Source: an uncultured Draconibacterium sp.
Lineage (GTDB): Bacteria > Bacteroidota > Bacteroidia > Bacteroidales > Prolixibacteraceae
NCBI RefSeq assembly: GCF_963677575.1
Contig: NZ_OY782038.1
Location: 2,223,501 to 2,287,500 of the forward strand
Length of the DNA stretch: 64,000 nucleotides
Direction of reading: 5' to 3'
Part shown: in pieces, positions 1-7,774 of the stretch
Layout of the letters: each line of letters starts with the position of its first letter
How positions within the stretch are numbered: position 1 is the stretch's first letter
Program-made: the position numbers and the translations under genes
Notes under the pieces: model-generated
Told to the model about the DNA's origin: nothing
The model's input: the letters and a program-made list of their open reading frames with translations, nothing else
Databases searched by the model: none

Positions 1-2
1 AT

Positions 3-95
3 TTTATCCACTTTAAATGGGTTTCTACATTTGCCGTGATGTTGCCTTTTATGGCCTCAATTTGTGCTACTGCTACTCTCATTGTATTTCAATAG
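3..95 (+). CDS. C-terminal end of a membrane protein (partial)
   Basis: An open frame enters from the left edge and ends at a TAG at 93-95. It encodes about 30 mostly hydrophobic residues that could be the last transmembrane helix of a protein whose start lies outside the window. The other two plus-strand frames are closed early. Nothing identifies the family, and a chance open stretch of this length is possible. Confidence 0.35.
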   Translation, partial: FIHFKWVSTFAVMLPFMASICATATLIVFQ

Positions 96-174
96 TTAAT
101 TTTCGATTTTACTTGTTTTGGTTAACATTTTTACAGTGCATTAAAGCTAAGTATAAATTCTATGTTCAAGGTAG

Positions 175-362
175 TTAGCCTCAGAAAACTATTAACATAG
201 GTTAGTTGATCCCTTCTTCTCGTTTGTAATGAAGGGAAGCTATTGGATTGGAAAGATCACTTCCCAAAAAAACACCACTTCCGAAACATTGTATTTCTAC
301 AAATTCGAAAGTGGTGGAAACTAACAACCTGAGTTCGAATTTAAATGACTCAGGTAAAAAAT
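175..362. other. Hairpin-rich intergenic stretch
   Basis: There is no convincing gene here. Three dyads are visible: CCCTTC...GAAGGG near 211-236, CCACTT with CGAA paired to TTCG with AAGTGG around 273-316, and CCTGAGT...ACTCAGG around 329-355. The last dyad lies just beyond the 3' end of the minus-strand gene at 370. The cluster resembles REP-type intergenic DNA more than a simple terminator, because no T-run follows on the minus strand. Any role is inferred. Confidence 0.35.
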
Positions 363-369
363 ACTCACT

Positions 370-891
370 CTACATTACCAGCATAACCACGGCAAGTACT
401 AAACCCAGTGCCGAAAATACCATTCCGCGCTTAAAATGTTTTGAGCGGGCTTTAAACATCCACAACGACGATAGTGCCAAAAACAACATCAGCACACCAA
501 AAACAGTGGTAAACCAGTGTGTTTTACTCTGACTCGATGCTTTGTGCAAGCCGTTCAGTTTATTCATAAACTCGGGCAAACCTACCGACTGGTATATAGC
601 TTCTCCAGTGGCTTTATTGTAGGTACCATTCCCAAAATACACCATATCGCCCTCGGTCTTTTCCACCTTGAAATCAAACAGGTGTAACATCATACCAAGT
701 TGCTGCGCCTCCAAATTCGGCGGCAGTTGCCGGGTTATCGTTTTCTCACTTTTTAAGAATCCGGTGTCGCGGTACACCAAAATAATTCCGCTAATGGCAT
801 AAATCAGTGTCATGCCAATCATTAAATATCCGATGTCGCGATGTAATGAGCGCATCCAATGTTGCACCGATTTTTTCTTCTTTACTTCCAT
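370..891 (-). CDS. PepSY-associated TM helix family protein
   Basis: A 173-residue inner-membrane protein. The N-terminus carries a basic stretch (KKKKSVQHWMRSLHRDIGY) followed by a transmembrane segment of the kind seen in PepSY-associated TM proteins, where the His-rich turn HRDIG often begins the first helix. A soluble middle domain (about 50-120) follows, then two C-terminal hydrophobic segments (about 125-145 and 153-173). Larger relatives sit next to iron or heme uptake genes, but here the gene stands alone, so that link is not supported. Family assignment is fairly good. The function (possibly a membrane redox or protease-inhibitor-like module) is unknown. Confidence 0.65.
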   Translation of the reverse strand: MEVKKKKSVQHWMRSLHRDIGYLMIGMTLIYAISGIILVYRDTGFLKSEKTITRQLPPNLEAQQLGMMLHLFDFKVEKTEGDMVYFGNGTYNKATGEAIYQSVGLPEFMNKLNGLHKASSQSKTHWFTTVFGVLMLFLALSSLWMFKARSKHFKRGMVFSALGLVLAVVMLVM

Positions 892-1143
892 AAAATCCTA
901 TTTTGTTTTTTGCAAATCAAGTTTGGCTAAAGTAAGGAGCGTTTCAGGCTGCTAACTTTTTGTTTAGTGATTGACTACGGATTTTAAAAAGCGTTTAAAG
1001 GAGTATTTAACCGGAAGGAGAAGTTTTAAACCAATGTTTTAATTAAGCACGGCTATCTCCGCCAAAACATGATATTTATCAGACAAAATGAATGAATACA
1101 AAAAAATAAAATGGTTGAAATATTTTTTCAGAAAAATCGATAA

Positions 1144-1800
1144 TCAAACAAATAAAGCTTTATCTACCTCATCAAAATGAGTGATCTGCTGACAGGGAAA
1201 ACCATCATACTCAGCATTGGCAGAATTTATGATAATCACCTTCCCTGCCCCCGAACGAATTGCCGACTCTACACCAGCGTGCGAGTCTTCAAAAACCAGC
1301 GTTTCTTCAGCCTTGGTTCCAATGGCAGAAATGGCTTTGTTAAACAGGTCGGGGTGTGGTTTCCCTCGCATAGTACCATCGTTGTAAATAATATGTTCCG
1401 GGTTGAAATACTTTAACAAAGGGAAATGCTGAATAAAAAAATCGACATTATTTTTTGCAGAAGCAGTTGCAATTGCTAAAACCACCCCTGATTTGGCAAA
1501 AAAGCTGATCAGCTGCTCGGCACCGGGCGCCAGCTGCATGCCATGCTCCATACACATGCTGCGATAAATTACTTCTTTTTCTTCCGTTAGCCGGTGCACT
1601 TCAGCATCGTCAAGTTCCCGCTTAAAAAGGTATTCAAAAGTATCTTTGGCATTAATGCCGTGAATGTATTTTTTCTTTTCCTCCGCGCTGAGGCTAAAAT
1701 CGTATTTTTCCAGAAACCGATCCCACGAATCGTTTTGCAGGTGCGTGTCCCAAAACAGTGTTCCGTTAAAATCGAAAACTACTCCTTTAATTTTCATCAT
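1144..1800 (-). CDS. HAD-superfamily hydrolase with DFN first motif
   Basis: A 218-residue protein of the beta-phosphoglucomutase/phosphatase-like HAD type. Motif I is VVFDFNGT (residues 8-14), with nucleophile Asp10. The position two further on, normally the general-acid Asp, is Asn12. Motif II is in IATASA (about 112-117), a Lys lies in RGKPHPDLF, and motif IV is VFEDSHAGVESA (about 168-179). A helical cap lies between motifs I and II. The substrate is probably a small phosphorylated metabolite and cannot be named. The Asn could slow dephosphorylation or change the chemistry. The gene is monocistronic. Confidence 0.8.
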   Translation of the reverse strand: MMKIKGVVFDFNGTLFWDTHLQNDSWDRFLEKYDFSLSAEEKKKYIHGINAKDTFEYLFKRELDDAEVHRLTEEKEVIYRSMCMEHGMQLAPGAEQLISFFAKSGVVLAIATASAKNNVDFFIQHFPLLKYFNPEHIIYNDGTMRGKPHPDLFNKAISAIGTKAEETLVFEDSHAGVESAIRSGAGKVIIINSANAEYDGFPCQQITHFDEVDKALFV

Positions 1801-1935
1801 ATTAAAATTGTTTGTTATTAAAAGGTATAAGATGGAACTCCCATGATTTTAATAATATGCGTATGTGGCAAAAATTTTGTCATGGTCGTTTCATTGGTTT
1901 AATTTTATAATCGATATGCTTACTAATGAGATTTC

Positions 1936-2013
1936 GTTACCCTGAACTCGTTTCAGGGTCTGATTTTTATTTGTATAATGAATTTAGATGCTGAATCAAA
2001 TTCAGCATGACGT
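1936..2013. repeat. REP-type double-hairpin intergenic repeat
   Basis: Two strong hairpins lie about 30 bp apart: CCCTGAA...TTCAGGG (1940-1958) and TGCTGAAT...ATTCAGCA (1989-2008), followed by TGACG. This paired arrangement, CCCTGAA hairpin then GCTGAA-TTCAGC-ATGACG, matches a dispersed intergenic repeat commonly seen in bacterial genomes. That recognition is from memory. It sits between the HAD and nnr genes, both on the minus strand. Confidence 0.6.
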
Positions 2014-2052
2014 AAAAAAATTCCGTTTTCTGTTTTTATTAAATTTATTGTT

Positions 2053-3570
2053 CTAATCACTACACTGAATCTTCAGAAACGCTTTTCCCAGGGTTTCGAT
2101 TATATCGCCGGCCATTAACGCGAATTCCGAGCGTTTTTTGGCCACCATATCTCCGGCCAGTCCGTGCAAATAAACACCTACAAGCGCTGCATCAACCGAT
2201 GCCATTCCCTGGGCCAGCAGCCCCAAAATTATTCCGGTAAGTGCATCGCCACTTCCGGCAGTTCCCATTCCCGGGTTGCCTGTGGAATTCCAGCAAAGTG
2301 TTCCATCGGGCGCCGCCACCGAAGTATGTGCACCTTTTAACACCACTACACAATTGTATTTTTTTGCAAAAGCTATTTGTTTCTGAATGGCGTCGTACGA
2401 ATCGGTAGTTTCGCCTACCAATCGCCGAAACTCTCCCGGATGTGGGGTAAGCACCGAACCTTCGGGTAATTTTTCCAGCCAGGCTTCATTTTCGGCCAGA
2501 ATATTCAGCGCGTCAGCATCGATAACCATTGGCACTTTTGCCTGGTCGAGCAGGTCACAGAAAGCACGGCACGAATTCCTTTTCAGTCCGAGCCCAGGAC
2601 CAACACCAATGGCTGCATAAGGCGCCAGATTAGGGAAATCGGTAAACATCGAATCGTGCTGATCGATACTGGCCATTGCTTCGGGTACGGCAGTTTGAAT
2701 AACCGGGAATCCCATGTGCGGAACATGCGCCGTTAATAAGCCTGCACCGGCACGCAAACAAGCTTTTGAGGCCAGCACAGCCGCTCCCATTTTTCCATAA
2801 CTTCCGGCAATAAGCAGCGCATGACCAAACGTTCCTTTATGATCGAATTTTGAACGCAGCGGCAAACGCCCTGCAATATCTTCGGCATCAGTAAAAGAAT
2901 ACGGCGATGGTGTTTCGCTGATTCCATCCGGATGCAAACCAATTGGGAACACTGCCCACTGCCCCACAAACGGCTCATTCTCGCGAAACAAGAAGCTTAT
3001 TTTCGGAAACTGCAGCGTAAGTGTATAATCTGCACGGATAATATTTTCTAGGTTATTTTCGGCATTGTTCTCGCCCATCAATCCGCTGGGAATATCAACG
3101 GCCACTACCACATTCAGCAACTGGTTGATTTGTTGTACCAGCCACGCCGGCAAGCCTTCCAGCGGCCGCGACAAACCTGAACCAAATAATCCGTCAATCA
3201 GTACATCAGTAACCGCAACTTCCGGGAAATCGTTTTCCGAGCTTAGTTTTGTCAGCTTTACTTTTCCTTGCTCTTCCAATCGTTTGTAGTTGATTGCAGG
3301 CGAGCCTTTTAAGTTTTTGCCAAAATCGAGCAGGAATACTTCGCACTGGTAATCCAAATCGGCCAACTGACGGGCCATTGCCAAAGCATCGCCACCATTG
3401 TTTCCGGGGCCCGCAAAAAACAGCAATCGTTCTTCGGTTGAAAATTGTTGAACAATCCAGTTAGTCATTTGCAGCGAGGCGCGTTCCATCAAATCGATAT
3501 CAGCAATGGGTTCATTTTCGATGGTAAACTTGTCGATTGCGGCTATTTGTTTAGTCGTAAATAATTTCAT
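2053..3570 (-). CDS. nnr: Bifunctional NAD(P)H-hydrate epimerase / ADP-dependent dehydratase
   Basis: This 505-residue protein repairs hydrated NADH and NADPH. The N-terminal YjeF/NnrE epimerase domain (about 1-215) shows the FAGPGNNGGDALAMAR motif near residue 52 and DVLIDGLFGSGLSRPL near 127. The C-terminal ribokinase-like NnrD dehydratase (about 225-500) shows the HKGTFGHALLIAGSYGKMGAA region, AIGVGPGLG, LTPHPGEFRRL and NPGMGTAGSGDALTGIIL. The length fits the fused bacterial form. It acts in the cytoplasm as a metabolite-repair enzyme. A hairpin lies just upstream. Confidence 0.95.
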   Translation of the reverse strand: MKLFTTKQIAAIDKFTIENEPIADIDLMERASLQMTNWIVQQFSTEERLLFFAGPGNNGGDALAMARQLADLDYQCEVFLLDFGKNLKGSPAINYKRLEEQGKVKLTKLSSENDFPEVAVTDVLIDGLFGSGLSRPLEGLPAWLVQQINQLLNVVVAVDIPSGLMGENNAENNLENIIRADYTLTLQFPKISFLFRENEPFVGQWAVFPIGLHPDGISETPSPYSFTDAEDIAGRLPLRSKFDHKGTFGHALLIAGSYGKMGAAVLASKACLRAGAGLLTAHVPHMGFPVIQTAVPEAMASIDQHDSMFTDFPNLAPYAAIGVGPGLGLKRNSCRAFCDLLDQAKVPMVIDADALNILAENEAWLEKLPEGSVLTPHPGEFRRLVGETTDSYDAIQKQIAFAKKYNCVVVLKGAHTSVAAPDGTLCWNSTGNPGMGTAGSGDALTGIILGLLAQGMASVDAALVGVYLHGLAGDMVAKKRSEFALMAGDIIETLGKAFLKIQCSD

Positions 3571-3591
3571 TCTTGAGAAAGCTGGAAGTTA

Positions 3592-3619
3592 CAGGCCAAA
3601 AGTGTCCTTTTTCGGCCTG
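3592..3619. other. Hairpin in the nnr 5' region
   Basis: The dyad CAGGCC (3592-3597) / GGCCTG (3614-3619) has an inner AAAG/CTTT pairing. It lies between the DUF481 gene and nnr, both on the minus strand. It could be a weak terminator for the upstream gene or a 5' leader structure of nnr. The sequence does not decide which. Confidence 0.4.
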
Positions 3620-3703
3620 CAACATTTGTTTTCTCTAAATTATAAAAAACGGGGGTGATTCTTTGAATTTGAAAGAGGAATTCTGATCGTACAGCTCCTT
3701 TTT

Positions 3704-4729
3704 TTAATCCCACTCCCAACCTAAGCTGGTTTTAAATACAAAATCGTTTTTCGCTACATCAACCAGCGGGTCACTGTCGAAGTTATGCACATAGCTTAGT
3801 TTTACGTAAAAATCGAGCGGCAGATCGTATTTCAGCGAAGTATCCATATCGATACGCCACCTTCCCCAATCCGACAAACTAGGATATGTGGTTAACTTAA
3901 ACTGAAACGACAGGTCGCCCAAATCGTAAGCATTAAAATCGAACAGTCCCAGTCCTTCAAAACTTCCCTGCGAGGTAGGCTCGTCGCCGCCATATTTTTC
4001 CTGCGAGAATGCCAGTCCCAAACCCGACTGCATGTACATATGATTGGTACGAATTATGTATAAACCTAAGCCCGTACGAAATGTAGAACGCAGATCAAGC
4101 ATCTGTTCGCTATTACTCAGGAACTCGGCACCACCCAATATCATTCCATTGCCCCAAACATCGCGAACCAGCGTAACTCCGCCATCGGTACGTTTTATCG
4201 GATCAACATCATCCTGAGTCGTTCCCACATTATTTAACTGCGCGCTAATATTCCATTTTATCCCGCGGTAACTCACTTTGGCCGCAGCCGAGGTTTGCCG
4301 CACGTTGTTGGCTTTACTTATAGACAATCCGGCATCAATCGAAATGATTATCCGATCGATAATCCGCTGTTCCAACGATGCAATTTCAACAATCTGATCC
4401 AGGGTAACTGAAATATTATCATCCAGAGTTTGAATGGTTACTTTTTTAGATTCGTCTGGCAAAAAGTTTAAACCGCCATTGTACTTTTGTCCTTCAACGG
4501 TATAAATCATCAGCAACCGGGTACACACTATTCCTTCAACTTCTTCCCAATCTATCTGGAAATCGCTGTCGGCATAATCGGTATCATAAGACAGCACTCC
4601 GCGCTTCATCGATTGAATTTTACCCACCAATACATCACCGTTCGAAGTGTATATTTTATCGTTTTGGGCAATTACCTGATTAAATAAAAAGATTAACAAT
4701 AAAATAATTATACTCTTTCTGCTTTGCAT
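3704..4729 (-). CDS. DUF481-type outer-membrane beta-barrel protein
   Basis: A 341-residue secreted protein with a clear signal peptide (about residues 1-21, ending ...NQVIAQ). After it comes a short beta-rich domain with the start DKIYTSNGDVLVGKI, then a C-terminal region of alternating amphipathic strands (about 130-341) that ends in an aromatic residue-rich strand, as in outer-membrane barrels. Similar proteins are annotated as DUF481, the YdiY-like salt-induced outer-membrane family. No substrate can be inferred. It is divergent from the DUF819 gene, with their starts only about 190 bp apart. Confidence 0.7.
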   Translation of the reverse strand: MQSRKSIIILLLIFLFNQVIAQNDKIYTSNGDVLVGKIQSMKRGVLSYDTDYADSDFQIDWEEVEGIVCTRLLMIYTVEGQKYNGGLNFLPDESKKVTIQTLDDNISVTLDQIVEIASLEQRIIDRIIISIDAGLSISKANNVRQTSAAAKVSYRGIKWNISAQLNNVGTTQDDVDPIKRTDGGVTLVRDVWGNGMILGGAEFLSNSEQMLDLRSTFRTGLGLYIIRTNHMYMQSGLGLAFSQEKYGGDEPTSQGSFEGLGLFDFNAYDLGDLSFQFKLTTYPSLSDWGRWRIDMDTSLKYDLPLDFYVKLSYVHNFDSDPLVDVAKNDFVFKTSLGWEWD

Positions 4730-4853
4730 GATTGAAAGATTTAAAAACTTATAAAAATTACGGCATTTCGAAGTTCAATGCAAATATTTTTCAGATTCTG
4801 TTGATTAGCAGATCGTTCAGAATTCATAAAGTATTGAACCTGACCAATATCAA

Positions 4854-4884
4854 GTTGTTAAACCTGAAAAGATTTTTATATTTG
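4854..4884 (+). promoter_or_regulatory. Bacteroidota-type promoter of the DUF819 gene
   Basis: GTTG at 4854-4857, exactly 19 bp, then TATATTTG at 4877-4884 matches the TTTG-N19-TAnnTTTG consensus with one mismatch. It lies 36 bp before the ATG at 4921, which also has AGGAGA just upstream. This supports the 4921 start over the longer frame from 4732. Confidence 0.7.
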
Positions 4885-4920
4885 CCATCTTACATAAAAT
4901 TGAGGCCAAAAAGGAGAAGT

Positions 4921-6180
4921 ATGCAGGAAACAGAACATGTAGAAGCACTTATTAAAAACGATGCTGTAGTATTAGGACTATTATTGGCATTACTGGCCGT
5001 TATTTTCTATACCAGCAATTCGTCACGACCGATTTTTAAGAAATTCTACAGTGTTGTTCCCATGCTGTTACTCTGCTATTTTTTACCCAGTTTACTCACT
5101 ACTTTTAATATTGTCGACGGCGAGAATTCGCAGCTTTATTTTATGGCATCGCGTTACTTGCTGCCGGCGAGCTTGGTTTTGCTAACACTCAGCATCAACC
5201 TTAAAGAAGTGTTTAAATTGGGAAGCAAAGCGCTTATTATGTTCCTTACCGGTACCGTAGGTGTTATTATTGGCGGGCCAATTGCCATTTTAATTGCCTC
5301 GGTAATTAATCCTGATTTAATTGGAGGTGCAGGCCCCGATGCCGTTTGGCGCGGTATGACAACCATTGCCGGAAGCTGGATTGGCGGTGGTGCCAACCAG
5401 GCAGCCATGTACGAAATTTTTAAACCATCGGATCATTTGTACTCGATAATGATTACCGTTGATGTATTGGTTGCCGAAGTGTGGATGGCCATTGTGCTCA
5501 TCGGTGTAGGAAAATCAAAACAAATCGATAAACATTTTAAAGCCGACGCCAGCAGTGTTACTCAGCTGAAAGATCACATGCACGAATTCAGCCAGAAAAT
5601 AGCACGTATACCAAGCAGCACCGACCTAATGGTTATTGCTGCCATCGGGCTTGGCGTTACCGGGTTTGCGCATTTGGTGTCCGATTGGATCGCTCCATAT
5701 ATCGAGGTTCATGCTCCGGCGCTAAACAAGTTCAGTTTAACCTCTAAATTCTTCTGGTTAATTATCATTTCAACAACAGTTGGGATTGCTTTGTCGTTTA
5801 CCAAACTCAGGAATTACGAAGGTGCTGGAGCGTCAAAACTCGGTACTATTTTCATTTATATATTAGTGGCCACCATTGGTATGAAAATGGATGTTGGTAA
5901 GATTTTCGATAACCTGGGATTATTCCTGGTTGGTGGAATCTGGATGTCTATTCATGTTATTTTACTGCTGATTGTCGGGAAACTAATCCGTGCTCCTTAT
6001 TTTTTCCTTGCGGTTGGTAGTAAAGCAAACATTGGAGGTGCGGCAAGTGCTCCGGTTGTGGCGGCTGCATTTCACCCGTCACTGGCACCTGTTGGTGTTT
6101 TACTTGCGGTTTTAGGTTATGCTTTAGGAACTTACGGAGCGTGGATGTGCGGACTGCTGATGCAAGTGGTAGCGGCTTAA
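4921..6180 (+). CDS. DUF819 family membrane transporter (first copy)
   Basis: A 419-residue polytopic inner-membrane protein with about ten hydrophobic segments. The start at 4921 is chosen because it follows an AGGAGAAG ribosome-binding site and a good promoter; the frame is open further upstream but would place a basic, non-conserved extension before TM1. Conserved features are the glycine-rich GSWIGGGANQAAM (mid protein) and GSKANIGGAASAPVVAAAFHP (C-terminal), which are repeated-half signatures of this family. The substrate is not established. A second, shorter member lies at 17378-18532. Its 3' end converges with the receiver-domain gene at 6201. Confidence 0.8.
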   Translation: MQETEHVEALIKNDAVVLGLLLALLAVIFYTSNSSRPIFKKFYSVVPMLLLCYFLPSLLTTFNIVDGENSQLYFMASRYLLPASLVLLTLSINLKEVFKLGSKALIMFLTGTVGVIIGGPIAILIASVINPDLIGGAGPDAVWRGMTTIAGSWIGGGANQAAMYEIFKPSDHLYSIMITVDVLVAEVWMAIVLIGVGKSKQIDKHFKADASSVTQLKDHMHEFSQKIARIPSSTDLMVIAAIGLGVTGFAHLVSDWIAPYIEVHAPALNKFSLTSKFFWLIIISTTVGIALSFTKLRNYEGAGASKLGTIFIYILVATIGMKMDVGKIFDNLGLFLVGGIWMSIHVILLLIVGKLIRAPYFFLAVGSKANIGGAASAPVVAAAFHPSLAPVGVLLAVLGYALGTYGAWMCGLLMQVVAA

Positions 6181-6200
6181 ACACAACTTTCCTTCGCTAA

Positions 6201-6692
6201 TCAGAAAAGGTTAAAAAATTCGTGAAGGACAACAAATATTACAATGGCAACTAAAATTGCCATTGATACGACCATGGCGTTTCGCACAAAACGGTTTCGT
6301 TTTTCCAGCTCTATAACTTTCGATATTTTAGCAATTTTATTGTACACCTTTTTCAGCGCAATATCGGTGTCTTTTATAATGTAATCGTAGGCGCCATACT
6401 TTATTGAATTCACAGCCACTTCCATGTCTTCGTGCGAAGTCAGAAAAATAAACTCGGTGCGTTTACTCATTTTCTTTACCGCCTGCAAAACGGCAATTCC
6501 TGTGGTATCATTCAAATGATAATCCTCAACAACAATATCAGGACGTTCGCCTTTGTTTACAGCAGCCAGACAATCCTCAGCATTATAAAACGATTTAACT
6601 CTTTTCATTCCTTGTTTTCGTAGAAATTCAACCACTAGCTTATGGTACAATTTGTTGTCCTCAACTACGAAAATCAGTAAATTCTTATTCAC
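6201..6692 (-). CDS. Receiver-domain protein with C-terminal membrane anchor
   Basis: A 163-residue protein: a CheY-like receiver domain (about 1-120) followed by a basic helix and one strongly hydrophobic segment (about 138-160). The acidic pocket is E11/D12, the phosphoacceptor is D57 in VVEDYHL, and the conserved Thr and Lys lie in FLTSHED and YIIKDTD. No output domain is present, and no histidine kinase is encoded nearby. The likely arrangement is a cytoplasmic receiver tethered to the inner membrane by its C-terminus. It may act as a phosphate sink or a local scaffold. Its role is unknown. Confidence 0.8.
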   Translation of the reverse strand: MNKNLLIFVVEDNKLYHKLVVEFLRKQGMKRVKSFYNAEDCLAAVNKGERPDIVVEDYHLNDTTGIAVLQAVKKMSKRTEFIFLTSHEDMEVAVNSIKYGAYDYIIKDTDIALKKVYNKIAKISKVIELEKRNRFVRNAMVVSMAILVAIVIFVVLHEFFNLF

Positions 6693-6841
6693 GATTGCTA
6701 TCTTTTTGTTGTATTTAGCATTTTAAATGTACGATTAATAATTCATTTTCAACGACTCCGATTGTCCCCAACTATTTACCAAAGTTCAATTCCACTGTTC
6801 CAAATTCTTTTGTACATTAGCCACAATCAAAAAATTTAATC

Positions 6842-6954
6842 ATGAAACGAGCATATAAAAAGCTTTTTTATACACAACTTGTCCCGGATAACCGGGAGAA
6901 GTATGATTATGCGAGTTCCATGAGTTACCATAAAAAATAAACAATTATAAACGA
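6842..6954 (+). promoter_or_regulatory. Recurrent leader element, copy 1 (with 32-codon uORF)
   Basis: This leader shares blocks with the sequences upstream of the genes starting at 35288 and 38502. Block A is ATGAAACGAGCA at 6842. Block B is GAGTTCCATGAGTTACCAT at 6913-6931. The run continues conserved into the start codon (AAACGAATGAA). Between the blocks lie a TATAAAAA/TTTTTATA dyad and CCCGG-ATAA-CCGGG. In this copy, block A opens a 32-codon frame (6842-6940) ending in SYHKK. The other two copies do not keep that frame, so a conserved RNA or DNA signal is more likely than a protein. A weak -7 box (TACATTAG, 6812-6819) would start the RNA just before block A. Confidence 0.6.
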
Positions 6955-7764
6955 ATGAAAAACTATATTTTTCTTTCCCTCATCTTCTTTTTAATTGGCG
7001 CGCAAACCCTTGTTGCGCAAGAAACAAAATATGCCACCGACGAAAATATTCTGTATACCTCCGACGCCTCGGCATATGCGCAGGAGCGTTGCAAACTCGA
7101 TATTTATTACCCTGAAAATAAAACCGATTTTACCACTGTGGTTTGGTTTCATGGTGGCGGAATTACCGGTGGAAATAAATTTATTCCGGAGAAATTGAAA
7201 GAACAGGGAATTGCAGTTGTGGCTGTAAACTACCGTTTGTCGCCAAAAGTTAAGTGCCCGGTTTACATAGAAGATGCTGCTGAGGCAGTGGCCTGGACTC
7301 TTAAAAACATTGAAAAATACGGTGGCAGCAAAGACAAAATAGTGGTGAGCGGACATTCGGCCGGCGGGTACCTTACCAGCATGGTTGGCCTGGATAAACA
7401 TTACCTGGCAAAATACGACATTGATGCCAACGATATTGCCATGCTGATTCCTTTTAGCGGGCACACAGTTACCCACTTTACCGTTCGCGACGAAAGAGGA
7501 ATTCCCGGAACACAAGCTATTGTTGACGAATATGCACCACTTTATTTTGTTCGCCCCGACGCTCCTCCAATTATATTTATTACCGGCGACCGCGAACTGG
7601 AAATGCTGGGCCGCTACGAAGAAAATGCTTACATGTGGCGCATGATGAAAGTGGCCGGACATAAAAACTGCAAATTAATGGAACTCGACGGTTTTAACCA
7701 CGGTGAAATGGCTTCGCCCGCACTGGAAGTATTATTGAAAGAAATCAGAGTACTCGACAAATAA
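6955..7764 (+). CDS. Secreted alpha/beta hydrolase (carboxylesterase-like)
   Basis: A 269-residue esterase-family protein with a signal peptide (about 1-21, ending LVAQ). The hormone-sensitive-lipase-like features are VWFHGGG (oxyanion loop, near residue 63) and the nucleophile elbow GHSAGG (near 137), with candidate acid Asp in TGDRELEM and His in DGFNHGEM. It probably acts in the periplasm on short esters or acetylated sugars; no substrate is shown. It is followed after 10 bp by another alpha/beta hydrolase, suggesting co-transcription. It carries recurrent leader copy 1. Confidence 0.85.
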   Translation: MKNYIFLSLIFFLIGAQTLVAQETKYATDENILYTSDASAYAQERCKLDIYYPENKTDFTTVVWFHGGGITGGNKFIPEKLKEQGIAVVAVNYRLSPKVKCPVYIEDAAEAVAWTLKNIEKYGGSKDKIVVSGHSAGGYLTSMVGLDKHYLAKYDIDANDIAMLIPFSGHTVTHFTVRDERGIPGTQAIVDEYAPLYFVRPDAPPIIFITGDRELEMLGRYEENAYMWRMMKVAGHKNCKLMELDGFNHGEMASPALEVLLKEIRVLDK

Positions 7765-7774
7765 AACAAACGCC

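Noticed and set aside
248..532. A 94-codon open frame on the plus strand
   Set aside because: It runs antisense into the PepSY-type gene and through three hairpins; its sequence is Thr/Ser/Asn-rich with no domain. Treated as a shadow.
6842..6940. Conserved 32-residue small protein gene
   Set aside because: The frame is closed after 15 and 4 codons in the other two copies of the same leader, so only the nucleotide sequence is conserved.
6991..7662. A 223-codon frame antisense to the esterase gene
   Set aside because: The sense frame has a signal peptide, GHSAGG and a catalytic triad; the antisense frame has no family features.
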